Source of the DNA: Paenibacillus taichungensis
Lineage (GTDB): Bacteria; Bacillota; Bacilli; Paenibacillales; Paenibacillaceae
Direction: 5' to 3'
DNA: 64,000 nt
NCBI RefSeq assembly: GCF_013359905.1
Contig: NZ_JABMCC010000115.1
Span: 744,001 to 808,000, forward strand
Both the position numbers and the translations under genes were made by a program. This document shows positions 26,864 through 35,543 of the stretch, piece after piece. The notes under the pieces are model-generated. The model made no database searches and had not been told where the DNA came from. It saw nothing but the letters and a program-made list of their open reading frames with translations. How positions within the stretch are numbered: position 1 is the stretch's first letter; each line of letters starts with the position of its first letter.

Positions 26864-27571
26864 ATGATTCTATCTTCCATGCGTGATGTGGTATTCGGAT
26901 ACGGCAAAGAGCCAGTCATTGACCAGCTGTCACTGGATATCCATGTGGGGGAGTTTGTCGGCATTACAGGACCAAATGGTTCTGCGAAGACAACCATGCT
27001 GAAATTGCTGCTGGGGCTGTTACAGCCCTGGAGCGGCACGGTACATATGAATGCACAGTCCGTACGTGGCAGTAAGCTGAACATCGGATATGTACCCCAA
27101 CAGGTAGCATCGTTCAACAGTGGATTTCCCAGTACGGTGATCGAACTGGTGCGATCCGGATGTTACCGCAAACTCGGTTTGTTCCGCAGATTTACATCCG
27201 AGCAGGAAGCCATTGTGGAACGAAGCTTGCGGGAAGTCGGCATGTGGGAATACCGCAACGCCAGGGTTGGCGAACTGTCTGGTGGACAAAAGCAGCGAAT
27301 CTGCATTGCCAGAGCATTGGCAGGCCAGCCGCAAGTGCTTGTACTGGATGAGCCGACTACAGGCATGGACCGGCGCAGCCGTGAAGGGTTCTATGATCTG
27401 ATGCGCCATTATGCAGACGTCCATGGACTGACGATTGTTATGGTCACCCACGGATTAGAAGAAATGGGCAACCGGTTGGACCGGACGATTACCCTGGAGC
27501 GGCAAGAAAGTGAGGAATGGCAGTGTTTGAGTACGAATTCATGCAGCGTGCTTTCTGGGCAGGCGGACTGA
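26864..27571 (+). CDS. znuC: Zinc ABC transporter ATP-binding protein
   Basis: 235-residue ATPase of the ZnuABC/AdcABC high-affinity zinc importer. Walker A GPNGSAKT (36-43), a Ser-Ala variant seen in zinc importers; signature LSGG (138-141); Walker B VLVLDEP; switch His in VTHGLEE. AAGAGGA precedes the ATG. The 3' end overlaps znuB by 55 bp in another frame, so the extreme C-terminus is variable sequence. It lies directly behind a perfect Zur box. Confidence 0.93.
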   Translation: MILSSMRDVVFGYGKEPVIDQLSLDIHVGEFVGITGPNGSAKTTMLKLLLGLLQPWSGTVHMNAQSVRGSKLNIGYVPQQVASFNSGFPSTVIELVRSGCYRKLGLFRRFTSEQEAIVERSLREVGMWEYRNARVGELSGGQKQRICIARALAGQPQVLVLDEPTTGMDRRSREGFYDLMRHYADVHGLTIVMVTHGLEEMGNRLDRTITLERQESEEWQCLSTNSCSVLSGQAD

Positions 27572-28410
27572 TCGGAGTCATTGCTCCAATTTTAGGAGTT
27601 TATCTGATGCTGCGGCGTCAGGTGCTGATGGCGGATACGTTATCCCATGTTTCATTGGCAGGCGTTGCCCTGGGTTCAGTGATGAACCTAGATCCGGTGA
27701 TCTGTGGATTTGCGATTGCGATTATCGGCGCATTGTTGGTGGAACAACTCCGGCGAAATTACCTGACATATAGCGAGGTACCTGTAGCGATCATTATGAC
27801 GTCGGGGCTGGCCCTTGCTGTAGTGCTCATGAGTCTGAAAACCAATCTGTCCAAGACATTTAGCTCTTACCTGTTCGGTTCCATCGTTGCCGTTAGTGAT
27901 ATGCAGTTGTGGATTATGGCGGCTGTGTGCGTCATCGGACTGATTTTTTTCATCGTACTCAGAAGGCCACTGTACAATTTGACGTTTGATGAAGAGACAG
28001 CTTCCATTGGAGGCATTCAGGTTAAAGGTTTATCCTTTGCCTTTGCTGTCCTGACAGGAATGACTGTTGCTTCAGCCATGCCGATTGTTGGCGTATTGCT
28101 TGTGTCTGCTTTAATCGTACTGCCCGCTGCCCTGGCACTGAGATTGTCACGCAGCTTTACAGCAGCGATCCTTATTGCAGTCGTCACTGGATTAATCGGT
28201 ATCTTTAGCGGACTGACAACCTCTTACCATCTAAACACACCACCGGGAGGAACGATTGCTCTTATCCTGTTGGTCTTTCTATTGATTGGAATATCAGCGC
28301 AAAAGCTGATTGGACGATATAACCGTAAACGTCATCGTAAAGAGAGAAAACAACAACGTGCAACTCTATTCATACATTCAAGGGAGAATACGCCACATGA
28401 AATTCAATAA
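27517..28410 (+). CDS. znuB: Zinc ABC transporter permease
   Basis: 297-residue ABC-3 family permease with about eight membrane helices. Typical features: GGLIGVIAPILGVYLMLRR at the N-terminus, MADTLSHVSLAGVALG and PIVGVLLVSALIVLPAALA. The basic tail (RKRHRKERKQQR) is cytosolic. AGTGAGG gives an RBS inside the end of znuC. The stop overlaps the znuA start by 14 bp, so the three subunits are translationally linked. Confidence 0.93.
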   Translation: MAVFEYEFMQRAFWAGGLIGVIAPILGVYLMLRRQVLMADTLSHVSLAGVALGSVMNLDPVICGFAIAIIGALLVEQLRRNYLTYSEVPVAIIMTSGLALAVVLMSLKTNLSKTFSSYLFGSIVAVSDMQLWIMAAVCVIGLIFFIVLRRPLYNLTFDEETASIGGIQVKGLSFAFAVLTGMTVASAMPIVGVLLVSALIVLPAALALRLSRSFTAAILIAVVTGLIGIFSGLTTSYHLNTPPGGTIALILLVFLLIGISAQKLIGRYNRKRHRKERKQQRATLFIHSRENTPHEIQ

Positions 28411-29476
28411 AAAATCAGCTCTTGCTCTATTGTTCAGTCTTACACTTATCGTAGCCGGTTGTGGACAAAATCAGTCCGCTTCCGATTCCAGTACCAGCTC
28501 GGCCAACACGCCGGTACCAGCCGAGACTGAAGAAGCCAAACTGAACGTTGAAGTCAGCTTTTATCCAATGTACGAATTCACCAAAAATGTAGCTGGCGAT
28601 CTGGCTAATGTTCATACACTCGTTCCTGCGGGCATGGAGCCGCATGATTGGGAGCCGACACCACAGGATATGGCGAGCATCGAAAAAGCGGATGTGCTTG
28701 TCTATAATGGGGCGGGAATGGAATCCTGGATCGATCAAGTTACGGATAGTCTGAGCAACTCCAAACTCATTCAAGTAGAGGCAAGCCATGGGATTGATCT
28801 GCTGGAAGGATCGGAAGAAGATGAGCATGATCACGAACATGGCGATACAACGGACACGCATGATCATGCGGATGAAGCCACAACAGAGGAGCATGATCAC
28901 GATCATGACGCTGAAGCAGAAGAAGGACATACACATGATCATGATCACGGTGGACTTGATCCCCACGTTTGGCTGTCACCTGCACTTGCCGTGAAGGAAG
29001 TACGGAATATTGAGGCTGGACTCGCACAGGCTGCACCTGAACATGCGGATCAATTCAAGCAAAATGCCGATGCCTACATTGCCAAATTGGAGGCACTAGA
29101 TCAGGATTTCAAAGCAACTGTAGCAGACAGCAAACGTAAAGATTTCATCACACAGCATGCTGCATTCGGTTATCTTGCACAGGAATACGGTCTTCAGCAA
29201 GTACCGATTGCCGGTCTGTCTCCTGAACAAGAGCCTTCCGCAGCGCAAATGGCATCCGTTATTGATTTTGCCAAGGAGCATCAGGTGAAGACGATTTTCT
29301 TCGAAACGTTGGTTTCATCCAAAGTGTCAGAGACTATCGCCAACGAAGTAGGAGCCAAAACAGCTGTGTTGAACCCAATTGAAGGATTGACGGAAGAGGA
29401 AATCGCAGCTGGAATGGATTACATCGGTGTAATGCGGCAGAATTTGGAGGCACTGAAACTGGCGTTGAATGAATAG
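28397..29476 (+). CDS. znuA: Zinc-binding lipoprotein of the Znu/Adc importer
   Basis: 359-residue cluster A-I solute-binding lipoprotein. Signal peptide with lipobox VAGC (Cys22). The mature protein has the metal-site histidine in PHDWEPTP, a long His/Asp/Glu-rich loop (about residues 140-195) before LDPHVWLSP, and HAAFGYLAQEYG with a further His ligand. The acidic-histidine loop is typical of zinc rather than manganese receptors. The start at 28397 has GGGAG 12 nt upstream; codons further upstream lie within znuB. Confidence 0.93.
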   Translation: MKFNKKSALALLFSLTLIVAGCGQNQSASDSSTSSANTPVPAETEEAKLNVEVSFYPMYEFTKNVAGDLANVHTLVPAGMEPHDWEPTPQDMASIEKADVLVYNGAGMESWIDQVTDSLSNSKLIQVEASHGIDLLEGSEEDEHDHEHGDTTDTHDHADEATTEEHDHDHDAEAEEGHTHDHDHGGLDPHVWLSPALAVKEVRNIEAGLAQAAPEHADQFKQNADAYIAKLEALDQDFKATVADSKRKDFITQHAAFGYLAQEYGLQQVPIAGLSPEQEPSAAQMASVIDFAKEHQVKTIFFETLVSSKVSETIANEVGAKTAVLNPIEGLTEEEIAAGMDYIGVMRQNLEALKLALNE

Positions 29477-29565
29477 CGTTTGTGCTTATTAACAAGTAGA
29501 GTTTACGAAAAAGAAAACCCATTTGATGCCTGTCATCGAAAAAGGTACAATAATACAACATGCTG

Positions 29566-29590
29566 AGGAATGGCACAGCCATTCCTTTGC
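29566..29590 (+). other. Hairpin after znuA
   Basis: GGAATGG (29568-29574) and CCATTCC (29579-29585) form a 7-bp stem. The following TTTGCCTTTGG is not a clean T run, so it may be a weak terminator of the zinc operon. Confidence 0.4.
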
Positions 29591-29676
29591 CTTTGGCCAC
29601 GCAGAGAGCACAGGGATGTGCTCTTTTCGTTGTTCAAGGTGACGGAGATCATGCGGGGAACGGGAGGAAACGCCTT

Positions 29677-30153
29677 ATGGATTTACATGAAGAACAGGAA
29701 GTGCTGTTAAGCCAGCAACCTACCCATCTATGGAGAAGACGCAAGCTGGAGTTAATGCAGTGGACGGAACGCGAGAAGCAGACCGTGGCAGCGAAGAGGA
29801 CGGAGATTTGGAACGATGTCGAAGTGGATGCTGAACTTGTCGCTACCTTGACTCTCCTTCACAGAGCGGGCGTACGTACCGAGTTTTCTTGCGCTGGTGT
29901 AAGCCCACTCGATGAACCGATAGATCATTCTCTTTATGCCTATGTTACACTTGTACAAAACGAGGCAGCCGATCGATTTGTGAACTTTGCGCTGTCGAAG
30001 ATGCGGAGCAGATTGCTTGCTACACTGGAGACAGGAACGGGTCGGTATGATCTGTCTTCTTTTTTCATCGGTCATAACCGGAGTTTCTGCTGGTGGATGC
30101 AATATTGCGCCGCACATTTCACGGATCGAAACGATTATAGTGTAGCGACGTAG
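29677..30153 (+). CDS. Hypothetical protein with a CWWMQYC motif
   Basis: 158 residues, family not recognised. Predicted soluble alpha/beta protein with charged N-terminal helices. Notable blocks are EFSCAGVSPLD, where a cysteine sits in a short loop, and HNRSFCWWMQYCAAHF near the C-terminus, with two cysteines framing aromatic residues. A GGGAGG site before 29677 supports this start; an earlier in-frame ATG at 29560 has none. It lies between the zinc operon and a membrane peptidase-like gene, with no clear functional link. Confidence 0.7.
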   Translation: MDLHEEQEVLLSQQPTHLWRRRKLELMQWTEREKQTVAAKRTEIWNDVEVDAELVATLTLLHRAGVRTEFSCAGVSPLDEPIDHSLYAYVTLVQNEAADRFVNFALSKMRSRLLATLETGTGRYDLSSFFIGHNRSFCWWMQYCAAHFTDRNDYSVAT

Positions 30154-30200
30154 TACAGTGATAGGCATTTTTACTTGGAGGCAAGGGAGGTAGGACCTGA

Positions 30201-30908
30201 TTGAATAAATGGCTCAAAACCATACTGTTTCTGGTGGGTTCGGCGCTACTGACTCGCTTTATACCTTTTTCTTCATTGTTCCGTAACCTGGATACGATGA
30301 TTCACGAATTTGGCCATGCGCTGGTAACACTGTTGTTATCGGGCAAAGTATTGCGTATTGAATTGTACGCAGATCACAGCGGCGTTACATATTCATCCAT
30401 GCTAACACCAGGCAGATCTATATTGGTTTCCTTAGCGGGGTATGTCACGGCGTCCCTTTTTGCCTGGCTGCTATTCTATCTTTACCGGAAAGGGCGGCAC
30501 ATGTGGGGGCTCGGCATTATGACGGGTGTAGCTCTTGTATCGCTTCTCTTCTATGTAAGGGGAGAATTCGGCATGCTCTGGCTTACAGGCTTTAGTGCGC
30601 TGAATGTTGTGATTATGATCTTTGGTGCCAAAATCGCGAAATTCTATTATTTATTATTGGCTTTCCTCACGCTGGAAGAGTCCGTAGTTAGCGCCATGTA
30701 CGTTGGGCTAATGTCCTGGACACAGCCGTCCCGGGCAGGGGATGCAGCCAAACTCGCTCAGCAGACATTTCTACCAGCGCTGTTCTGGGGAACGTTGTTT
30801 GCACTGTTTGCACTGTGGTGTGCGAAGGGGGCACTTACGCTCTTTTTCCGAAAAGAAAGCTCCGCCCGCACTTCAAAATCCCGTGGATTGCGCGGGCGTA
30901 ATGTTTAA
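30201..30908 (+). CDS. M50-like membrane metallopeptidase
   Basis: 235-residue membrane protein with about six hydrophobic segments. The zinc-protease motif HEFGH is at residues 35-39 (TMIHEFGHALVT), as in the M50B-like family related to site-2 proteases. A second-site Asp motif is not obvious, so activity is uncertain. The start is TTG at 30201 with AGGGAGGT just upstream. The protein ends in a basic tail. The client is unknown; it is transcribed in the same direction as the preceding hypothetical gene, 47 bp away. Confidence 0.75.
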   Translation: MNKWLKTILFLVGSALLTRFIPFSSLFRNLDTMIHEFGHALVTLLLSGKVLRIELYADHSGVTYSSMLTPGRSILVSLAGYVTASLFAWLLFYLYRKGRHMWGLGIMTGVALVSLLFYVRGEFGMLWLTGFSALNVVIMIFGAKIAKFYYLLLAFLTLEESVVSAMYVGLMSWTQPSRAGDAAKLAQQTFLPALFWGTLFALFALWCAKGALTLFFRKESSARTSKSRGLRGRNV

Positions 30909-30911
30909 AAA

Positions 30912-30956
30912 AACAGAGAAGGCACTTCCTTTTATTAAAGGAGAGTGCCTTTTTGT
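30912..30956 (+). terminator. Bidirectional terminator
   Basis: AAGGCACT (30919-30926) and AGTGCCTT (30944-30951) with inner CCTTT/AAAGG pairing, an A run before and a T run after. It serves the M50-like gene and the convergent DUF4363 gene. Confidence 0.88.
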
Positions 30957-30967
30957 GTGTCTTCGTG

Positions 30968-31339
30968 TCAATCTCCAAGATTGTCCCATAACACATAAAA
31001 GTAATAAATTTCTTCCATGATCGCCTTATCGTCCTCTGCGGCAATACCGCCCTTCATCCGTGCAAGGGTACCCAGAATATCGTAAATCGTCTCACGCTCC
31101 ACACTGAACTGTATGCGATTGACGATCTTGTCCCAGGCTTTCATCGCGTAATCGATTTGGGACTTGGCTTCAGTCCATTGTTTGCCCTCAACCTGTTTCT
31201 GCAATGTTTGTACAGATTCAAGCAAGCGATCATCAGCACCAAAGGGCTTTTTGAGAAGGGCTCCGCTTGCCATTATCGCAACGAACACAAGAATGAGGCA
31301 GATCGGAAGCACATACAGCAACCAGAAACGCGATTTCAT
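30968..31339 (-). CDS. DUF4363-type membrane-anchored protein
   Basis: 123 residues: one N-terminal membrane helix (about 5-27) and an outside-facing helical domain (QTLQKQVEGKQWTEAKSQIDYAMKAWDKI) characteristic of DUF4363. It lies 23 bp downstream of the DUF421 gene in the same direction; these two families are commonly neighbours in Bacillota. The function is unknown; envelope association is inferred from the anchor. Confidence 0.78.
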   Translation of the reverse strand: MKSRFWLLYVLPICLILVFVAIMASGALLKKPFGADDRLLESVQTLQKQVEGKQWTEAKSQIDYAMKAWDKIVNRIQFSVERETIYDILGTLARMKGGIAAEDDKAIMEEIYYFYVLWDNLGD

Positions 31340-31362
31340 TCAATCGCCTCCTTCATGTAAAT

Positions 31363-32091
31363 TTAGAAAGGCCCCTCATAATCGCCCATATCGATTTTTT
31401 CAGTGATCTTATCCTTAAATAGATCAATATACAATTTATCGTTAGGCAATATGGCGGCAAAAGCAATATCCTGTATCGTCACTTTTTGCTTCTTAAGCTG
31501 CTCGCTGAGCCAATTTGTATCTTTGTTTCGTTCCTCCAGATTTTGCTTAATCAGCAAACCGTCAATGATAATCTCGGTCATTAGCTTATTTTTAGGAGGA
31601 TGCATATGCATGTCTTTGGCCGTTACAGGTTGATTCTCGGGTTTCAACACAACAGAGAGACTGCCGTCCGGTTCAAGAATGGCATAATCTAGTGTAGTGA
31701 TGTCAAATACATCTTTTTGCCGCAGCATCATGGTCAATTCGTCGAATTTCACACGCATTTTACTCAGGTTTTGTTCGAGAATTTTACCGTTCTGGATGAT
31801 CAGTGTAGGGTCAGAGTCCATCAGTTTGGAGATGGTACGATTTTTCAACGTAATATACTGAAAGATAATCGTGATAATGGTGAAAATGGTCAAGGCCACA
31901 AAATGAATCCATGCCTTGGAGGAGAGATCGGTCGCAAATGTACCTGCGATGGAACCGATCGTAATACCGTTAATGTAATCAAAATACGTCAAGTTGCCCA
32001 TTTGTTGTTTGCCCAGCACCCGGGTATAGATGATCAGGGTCAGAAAGGCGATAATCGATCGCACAGCAACAACCCATGTTTCTTCCATCAT
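31363..32091 (-). CDS. DUF421 (YetF-like) membrane protein
   Basis: 242 residues with three N-terminal membrane helices (about 8-85, including YTRVLGKQQMGNLTYFDYI) and two cytoplasmic alpha/beta modules. The family blocks DSDPTLIIQNGKI and EPDGSLSVVLK are visible. Some relatives act in spore or germination physiology, but the role here is unknown. It is transcribed first in a two-gene unit with the DUF4363 gene. Confidence 0.85.
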   Translation of the reverse strand: MMEETWVVAVRSIIAFLTLIIYTRVLGKQQMGNLTYFDYINGITIGSIAGTFATDLSSKAWIHFVALTIFTIITIIFQYITLKNRTISKLMDSDPTLIIQNGKILEQNLSKMRVKFDELTMMLRQKDVFDITTLDYAILEPDGSLSVVLKPENQPVTAKDMHMHPPKNKLMTEIIIDGLLIKQNLEERNKDTNWLSEQLKKQKVTIQDIAFAAILPNDKLYIDLFKDKITEKIDMGDYEGPF

Positions 32092-32224
32092 GTATGTATC
32101 ACCTTCCTTCGCTTCATCTTACAGATTGAAAATGTGAATGCTTGAAGCCATTCTTTAATTCCACTCAGCATATTTTGTGGTCTATAACAAGCTTTTCCTA
32201 GGCTGGATAATCTTATTCTTGAAA

Positions 32225-32265
32225 GCAAAAAACCGAAACCTGGCTAAGTGCTCCAGGCTTCGGTT
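32225..32265 (-). terminator. Terminator of the uxu operon (minus strand)
   Basis: AACCGAAACCTGG (32231-32243) pairs with CCAGGCTTCGGTT (32253-32265). The A run at 32227-32232 becomes the U run of the minus-strand transcript after uxuB. Confidence 0.88.
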
Positions 32266-32324
32266 AATCATTCGATACATATCTTTAAATCGGTCAGGCC
32301 AATTAAAAGTAAATAATATTGCGG

Positions 32325-33188
32325 TTATACACCCGAGTACGCCATAAACCCACCATCCACAGGAATAACCGTACCTGTAACAAAACCGGACTGACTTTCA
32401 TCTGCCAGCCACATCAGCGTGCCTAGAAGATCTTCCGGTTTGCCGAAGCGACGCATTGGCGTGTGCGCAATGATTTTGCTTGAACGTTCGGTCGGCGAGC
32501 CATCCGGCTTAAGTAGCAGATTACGATTTTGTTCAGTCAGGAAGAATCCTGGTGCAATGGCGTTTACCCGGATTCCCGATTCGGCCAGATGTACCGCAAG
32601 CCATTGCGTGAAATTGTTAATCGCCGCTTTGGCTGCACTATACGCAGGAACTTTGGTCATCGGCGAAGGGGCACTCATGGACGAAATATTAATGACAGTA
32701 GCTGGAACATCACGTTCAATCATTTGTCTTGCGAAGATTTGGGTAGGGATGAGGGACCCGACAAAATTCAGATCCATCACCTGACGGAATCCCTCGACAC
32801 TTACATCAAAAAAAGTAGTGATATCCGGCTGTTGCAAATCTTCCTGTCTGAAAATTTCATTGGTGGTATTGGCACTGGCATTGTTGCCACCCGCTCCGTT
32901 AATAAGGATATCGCAAGGTCCAAGCTTCTCTTGAACAACAGCTGCTGCCGCTGTTACACTATCGGCCTGGGTCACATCACAAGCTACAGCGATCGCTTTT
33001 CCACCCGCAGCCTCGATTGCCGCAACAACTTCTTCCCCTTTGGATACGGTACGGTTCAGGATGGCTACACTTGCACCATGGCGTGCGAGCTCTTCAGCCA
33101 TGGAACGACATAGAACACCTGCTCCACCAGTAATTACAGCTACTCTGCCTTCCAGACGGCTTGAGCTTTCTTTGGCAAAGTCACTCAT
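32325..33188 (-). CDS. uxuB: D-mannonate oxidoreductase (fructuronate reductase), SDR type
   Basis: 287-residue short-chain dehydrogenase reducing D-fructuronate to D-mannonate with NADH. Visible: cofactor motif TGGAGVLCRSM, NGAGG, the catalytic Ser in NISSMSAPSP, and YSAAK. It resembles the Bacillus YjmF type rather than the long-chain E. coli UxuB. GGAGGT sits 8 nt before the ATG at 33188, and that ATG overlaps the uxuA stop (ATGA), so the pair is translationally coupled. The neighbour provides the main evidence for substrate. Confidence 0.9.
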   Translation of the reverse strand: MSDFAKESSSRLEGRVAVITGGAGVLCRSMAEELARHGASVAILNRTVSKGEEVVAAIEAAGGKAIAVACDVTQADSVTAAAAVVQEKLGPCDILINGAGGNNASANTTNEIFRQEDLQQPDITTFFDVSVEGFRQVMDLNFVGSLIPTQIFARQMIERDVPATVINISSMSAPSPMTKVPAYSAAKAAINNFTQWLAVHLAESGIRVNAIAPGFFLTEQNRNLLLKPDGSPTERSSKIIAHTPMRRFGKPEDLLGTLMWLADESQSGFVTGTVIPVDGGFMAYSGV

Positions 33189-34252
33189 GCTTTTGACCTC
33201 CTTTGCAGGGAGTCCCAGACGCCCCATAGATACATAATTCCCAGAGCCCGATCATAGAGTCCATACCCAGGTCTGCATTGCTCTCCCCAGAGATGACGTC
33301 CATGGTCCGGCCGTGCATAACCTTCAAATCCAATATCGTGATAGGCTTCCACAACACCGGCAATATCGACATTTCCATCCTGACTGCGGTGGGATGTCTC
33401 GATAAAGTCTCCATTATCGTAGATTTTGACATTACGGATATGGGCAAAAGGAATACGGTCCTTGAACTCGTGGATCATACCGATAATATCATTGTTCGCA
33501 TTAGCGCCAAGAGAGCCGCTGCACAACGTTACACTATTGTAAGGGCTATCATACAAGTTCAGATATCTGCGAACATTGTCTTGGCTCGTAATAATCTTTG
33601 GCAGTCCAAAGATTGGCCAAGGCGGATCATCCGGATGAATGGCCATTCGAATACCTAACCGTTCAGCAGTAGGAATGATCTCCTGCAGGAAATAACGGGC
33701 GTGTTCCCACATATCTTCCTCTGTTACATCCTTATAGGCTTCGAACAGACCTGTTAAATACTGCAATCGTTCCGGTTCCCAGCCAGGCATCGTCAATGCG
33801 GAATTTTCAGTGATGCGTCGAACCAATTCCAGCGGTTCAATATCGGCGATTTTGCTATTCTCGTAGAAGAGGGCGGTAGAGCCATCTTCCATCTCCTTAT
33901 GCAAATCGGTACGCAGCCAATCAAAGATCGGCATGAAGTTGTAACAGATCACTTTAACGCCTACCTGGGCGAGTTTTTCCATCGTTTTTTTGTAATTCTC
34001 AATATATTGATCACGTGTAGGCAGACCGAGCTTGATGTCTTCATGAATGTTAACACTCTCAACGACATCCAGATGTAACCCAGCCTGATCTGCAGCAGCT
34101 TTGACTGCCAGAATTTTGTCCATGGGCCATTCCTCACCTGCCGGAACATCATGCAGCGCCCATACAATACCTTCGACTCCGGGAATCTGCCGGATGTGGT
34201 CAAGTGTTACGGTATCATTGCCTTCTCCAAACCAGCGAAAAACCATTCTCAT
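33185..34252 (-). CDS. uxuA: Mannonate dehydratase
   Basis: Converts D-mannonate to 2-keto-3-deoxygluconate. 355 residues with this start, as usual for the family. Visible: N-terminal MVFRWFGEG, AIHPDDPPWPIFGLPKI, TLCSGSLGAN, HIRNVK and RPDHGRH, where Cys and His residues form the metal site. GAGGTGA (34258-34264) fits the ATG at 34252; GTG at 34261 and ATG at 34246 are alternatives. It is the middle gene of a regulator-uxuA-uxuB operon on the minus strand. Confidence 0.94.
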   Translation of the reverse strand: MRMVFRWFGEGNDTVTLDHIRQIPGVEGIVWALHDVPAGEEWPMDKILAVKAAADQAGLHLDVVESVNIHEDIKLGLPTRDQYIENYKKTMEKLAQVGVKVICYNFMPIFDWLRTDLHKEMEDGSTALFYENSKIADIEPLELVRRITENSALTMPGWEPERLQYLTGLFEAYKDVTEEDMWEHARYFLQEIIPTAERLGIRMAIHPDDPPWPIFGLPKIITSQDNVRRYLNLYDSPYNSVTLCSGSLGANANNDIIGMIHEFKDRIPFAHIRNVKIYDNGDFIETSHRSQDGNVDIAGVVEAYHDIGFEGYARPDHGRHLWGEQCRPGYGLYDRALGIMYLWGVWDSLQRRSKA

Positions 34253-34299
34253 CACATTCACCTCATCAAGATTAGTTTAAAGAACAGGTAGATCCATCA

Positions 34300-35031
34300 T
34301 CATTGAAAATAGGAAGGGTATGTATCCCGCAGGACAGCCAGATCCGTAACGGTCAAATGCAGATGTTCCTGCATAATGTGCTCCGCCGTTTGGGCATTGT
34401 GCTGTTGTATCGCCTGAACCATGGATCGATGCTGTTCGAGCAAATGATCCCAATGATGATCCGAAGACAGACGGAGCATTCGACTCCGGTTCAGATGCAC
34501 GTTCATATGCTGGATCACGGACCAGGTGTTTTTTTTGTTACAGCCTGCAAAGAGAGTACTATGGAATTCCTCATCCAATCCGAACATTCGTTCATCATCC
34601 GGTTCAAGTATGCATTCCTGCTGCTGCGCAAGGTTCTGCTCCAGTATTTTCATGTGTTCATCTGGAAATTGCACACACGCGAGCCGTATGACGGCACGCT
34701 CAAGCTGCTCACGCATGAAACGTGCTTCCTCCACAAGATCAACCTGAATCAGAGATACATAGGTACCTCGCTGCGGATAGACTTCCAGCAGACCTTCCTG
34801 CGCTAATCGGACGAAGCTTTCTCGAACAGGGGTCCGACTTACATTGAACTCAAGCGAGATCTCTTTCTCCGAGATGGCGGTACCGGGAGGCAGCTTTAAA
34901 CTCAGAATTAACTGCTTCAACGTCGTATAGACCGCCTCACGAGAAGAGAATGTTTGTTTGTTCAGAGAAGACGGGTTTATTAAGGATGATAATAATTCGG
35001 CTTTGGACGAAGACCTAGGGGGAAATTCCAT
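34300..35031 (-). CDS. GntR/FCD-family regulator of the uxu operon
   Basis: 243-residue regulator. Winged helix at about 28-95 with the GntR signature SEKEISLEFNVSRTPVRESF, and a C-terminal FCD domain with metal-binding DEEFHSTLF, HRSMVQAI and MQEHLHL. A good RBS (AAGGAG) precedes the ATG. It is the first gene of the uxu operon and sits right behind a perfect palindrome, so autoregulation by a hexuronate intermediate is likely. It is a functional analogue of UxuR/ExuR. Confidence 0.88.
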   Translation of the reverse strand: MEFPPRSSSKAELLSSLINPSSLNKQTFSSREAVYTTLKQLILSLKLPPGTAISEKEISLEFNVSRTPVRESFVRLAQEGLLEVYPQRGTYVSLIQVDLVEEARFMREQLERAVIRLACVQFPDEHMKILEQNLAQQQECILEPDDERMFGLDEEFHSTLFAGCNKKNTWSVIQHMNVHLNRSRMLRLSSDHHWDHLLEQHRSMVQAIQQHNAQTAEHIMQEHLHLTVTDLAVLRDTYPSYFQ

Positions 35032-35052
35032 AATCTCAACTCCTTCTAGGAT

Positions 35053-35078
35053 ATACTACCATACTTGTATGGTAGTAT
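35053..35078. promoter_or_regulatory. Palindromic operator of the uxu operon
   Basis: ATACTACCATAC, TT, GTATGGTAGTAT: a perfect inverted repeat with 12-bp arms, 22 bp upstream of the regulator ATG. The core ATAC-N2-GTAT resembles FCD-type GntR operators. Confidence 0.8.
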
Positions 35079-35091
35079 GGAAGCGCTTTAT
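35078..35091. promoter_or_regulatory. cre-like site next to the uxu operator
   Basis: TGGAAGCGCTTTAT matches the cre consensus except at two positions. It abuts the palindrome, suggesting joint control by CcpA and the FCD regulator. Confidence 0.5.
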
Positions 35092-35161
35092 ATAAGTTGT
35101 TCTAAAATCTATCGCATATAGCTTGCTGTTAGCGAGATGCTGGAGTAAACTATAGTCATTA

Positions 35162-35179
35162 GGTTCAAACGTTTAAACC
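35162..35179. promoter_or_regulatory. Palindrome upstream of arsR-type gene
   Basis: GGTTCAAACGTTTAAACC is an 18-bp palindrome with one mismatched pair, 49 bp before the ATG of the ArsR-family gene. Probable operator. Confidence 0.5.
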
Positions 35180-35227
35180 AACAGTCATGACAACTGTGAT
35201 ATCTGTAGAACATATAGAGGTGAAACT

Positions 35228-35530
35228 ATGGGACAAAAAGCGATATCTATTTTTCAAACCTGCATCCCCTTATTCCAGGTACTTAGCGACAATCATCGTC
35301 AGGCGATTTTACTTGCTCTTAGTGAGAAGGGCAGCATGACAGTGAATGAAATTACAGAACAGTTCAACCTGTCACGACCTGCTATATCTCATCATCTCAA
35401 GTTATTGCTTGAAAAAGGGCTCATCTCTGTAGAACAGAAGGGCACACAACGATATTATTCCGCTTCATTAAGGTCTTCAGTGGAATTATTGAAGGAACTG
35501 GTTGGGGCGTTGGAAGAAGAGTGCTTATAA
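35228..35530 (+). CDS. ArsR-family transcriptional regulator
   Basis: 100-residue winged-helix regulator. LSDNHRQAILLALSE and the recognition region FNLSRPAISHHLKLLLEKGLI are typical ArsR. The usual metal-binding ELCVC motif is absent, so it probably senses something other than metals. It lies 89 bp before an aldehyde dehydrogenase gene in the same orientation. Palindromes on both sides of this gene could be its operators. RBS AGAGGTG. Confidence 0.87.
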   Translation: MGQKAISIFQTCIPLFQVLSDNHRQAILLALSEKGSMTVNEITEQFNLSRPAISHHLKLLLEKGLISVEQKGTQRYYSASLRSSVELLKELVGALEEECL

Positions 35531-35543
35531 GCAAGAGTTGTTA

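Noticed and set aside
28800..28960. Tandem-looking CAT/GAT repeats within znuA
   Set aside because: These encode the histidine/acid-rich metal loop of ZnuA; not a CRISPR or noncoding repeat.
32529..33113. 194-codon open frame on the plus strand opposite uxuB
   Set aside because: Shadow of the SDR gene, with no start context.
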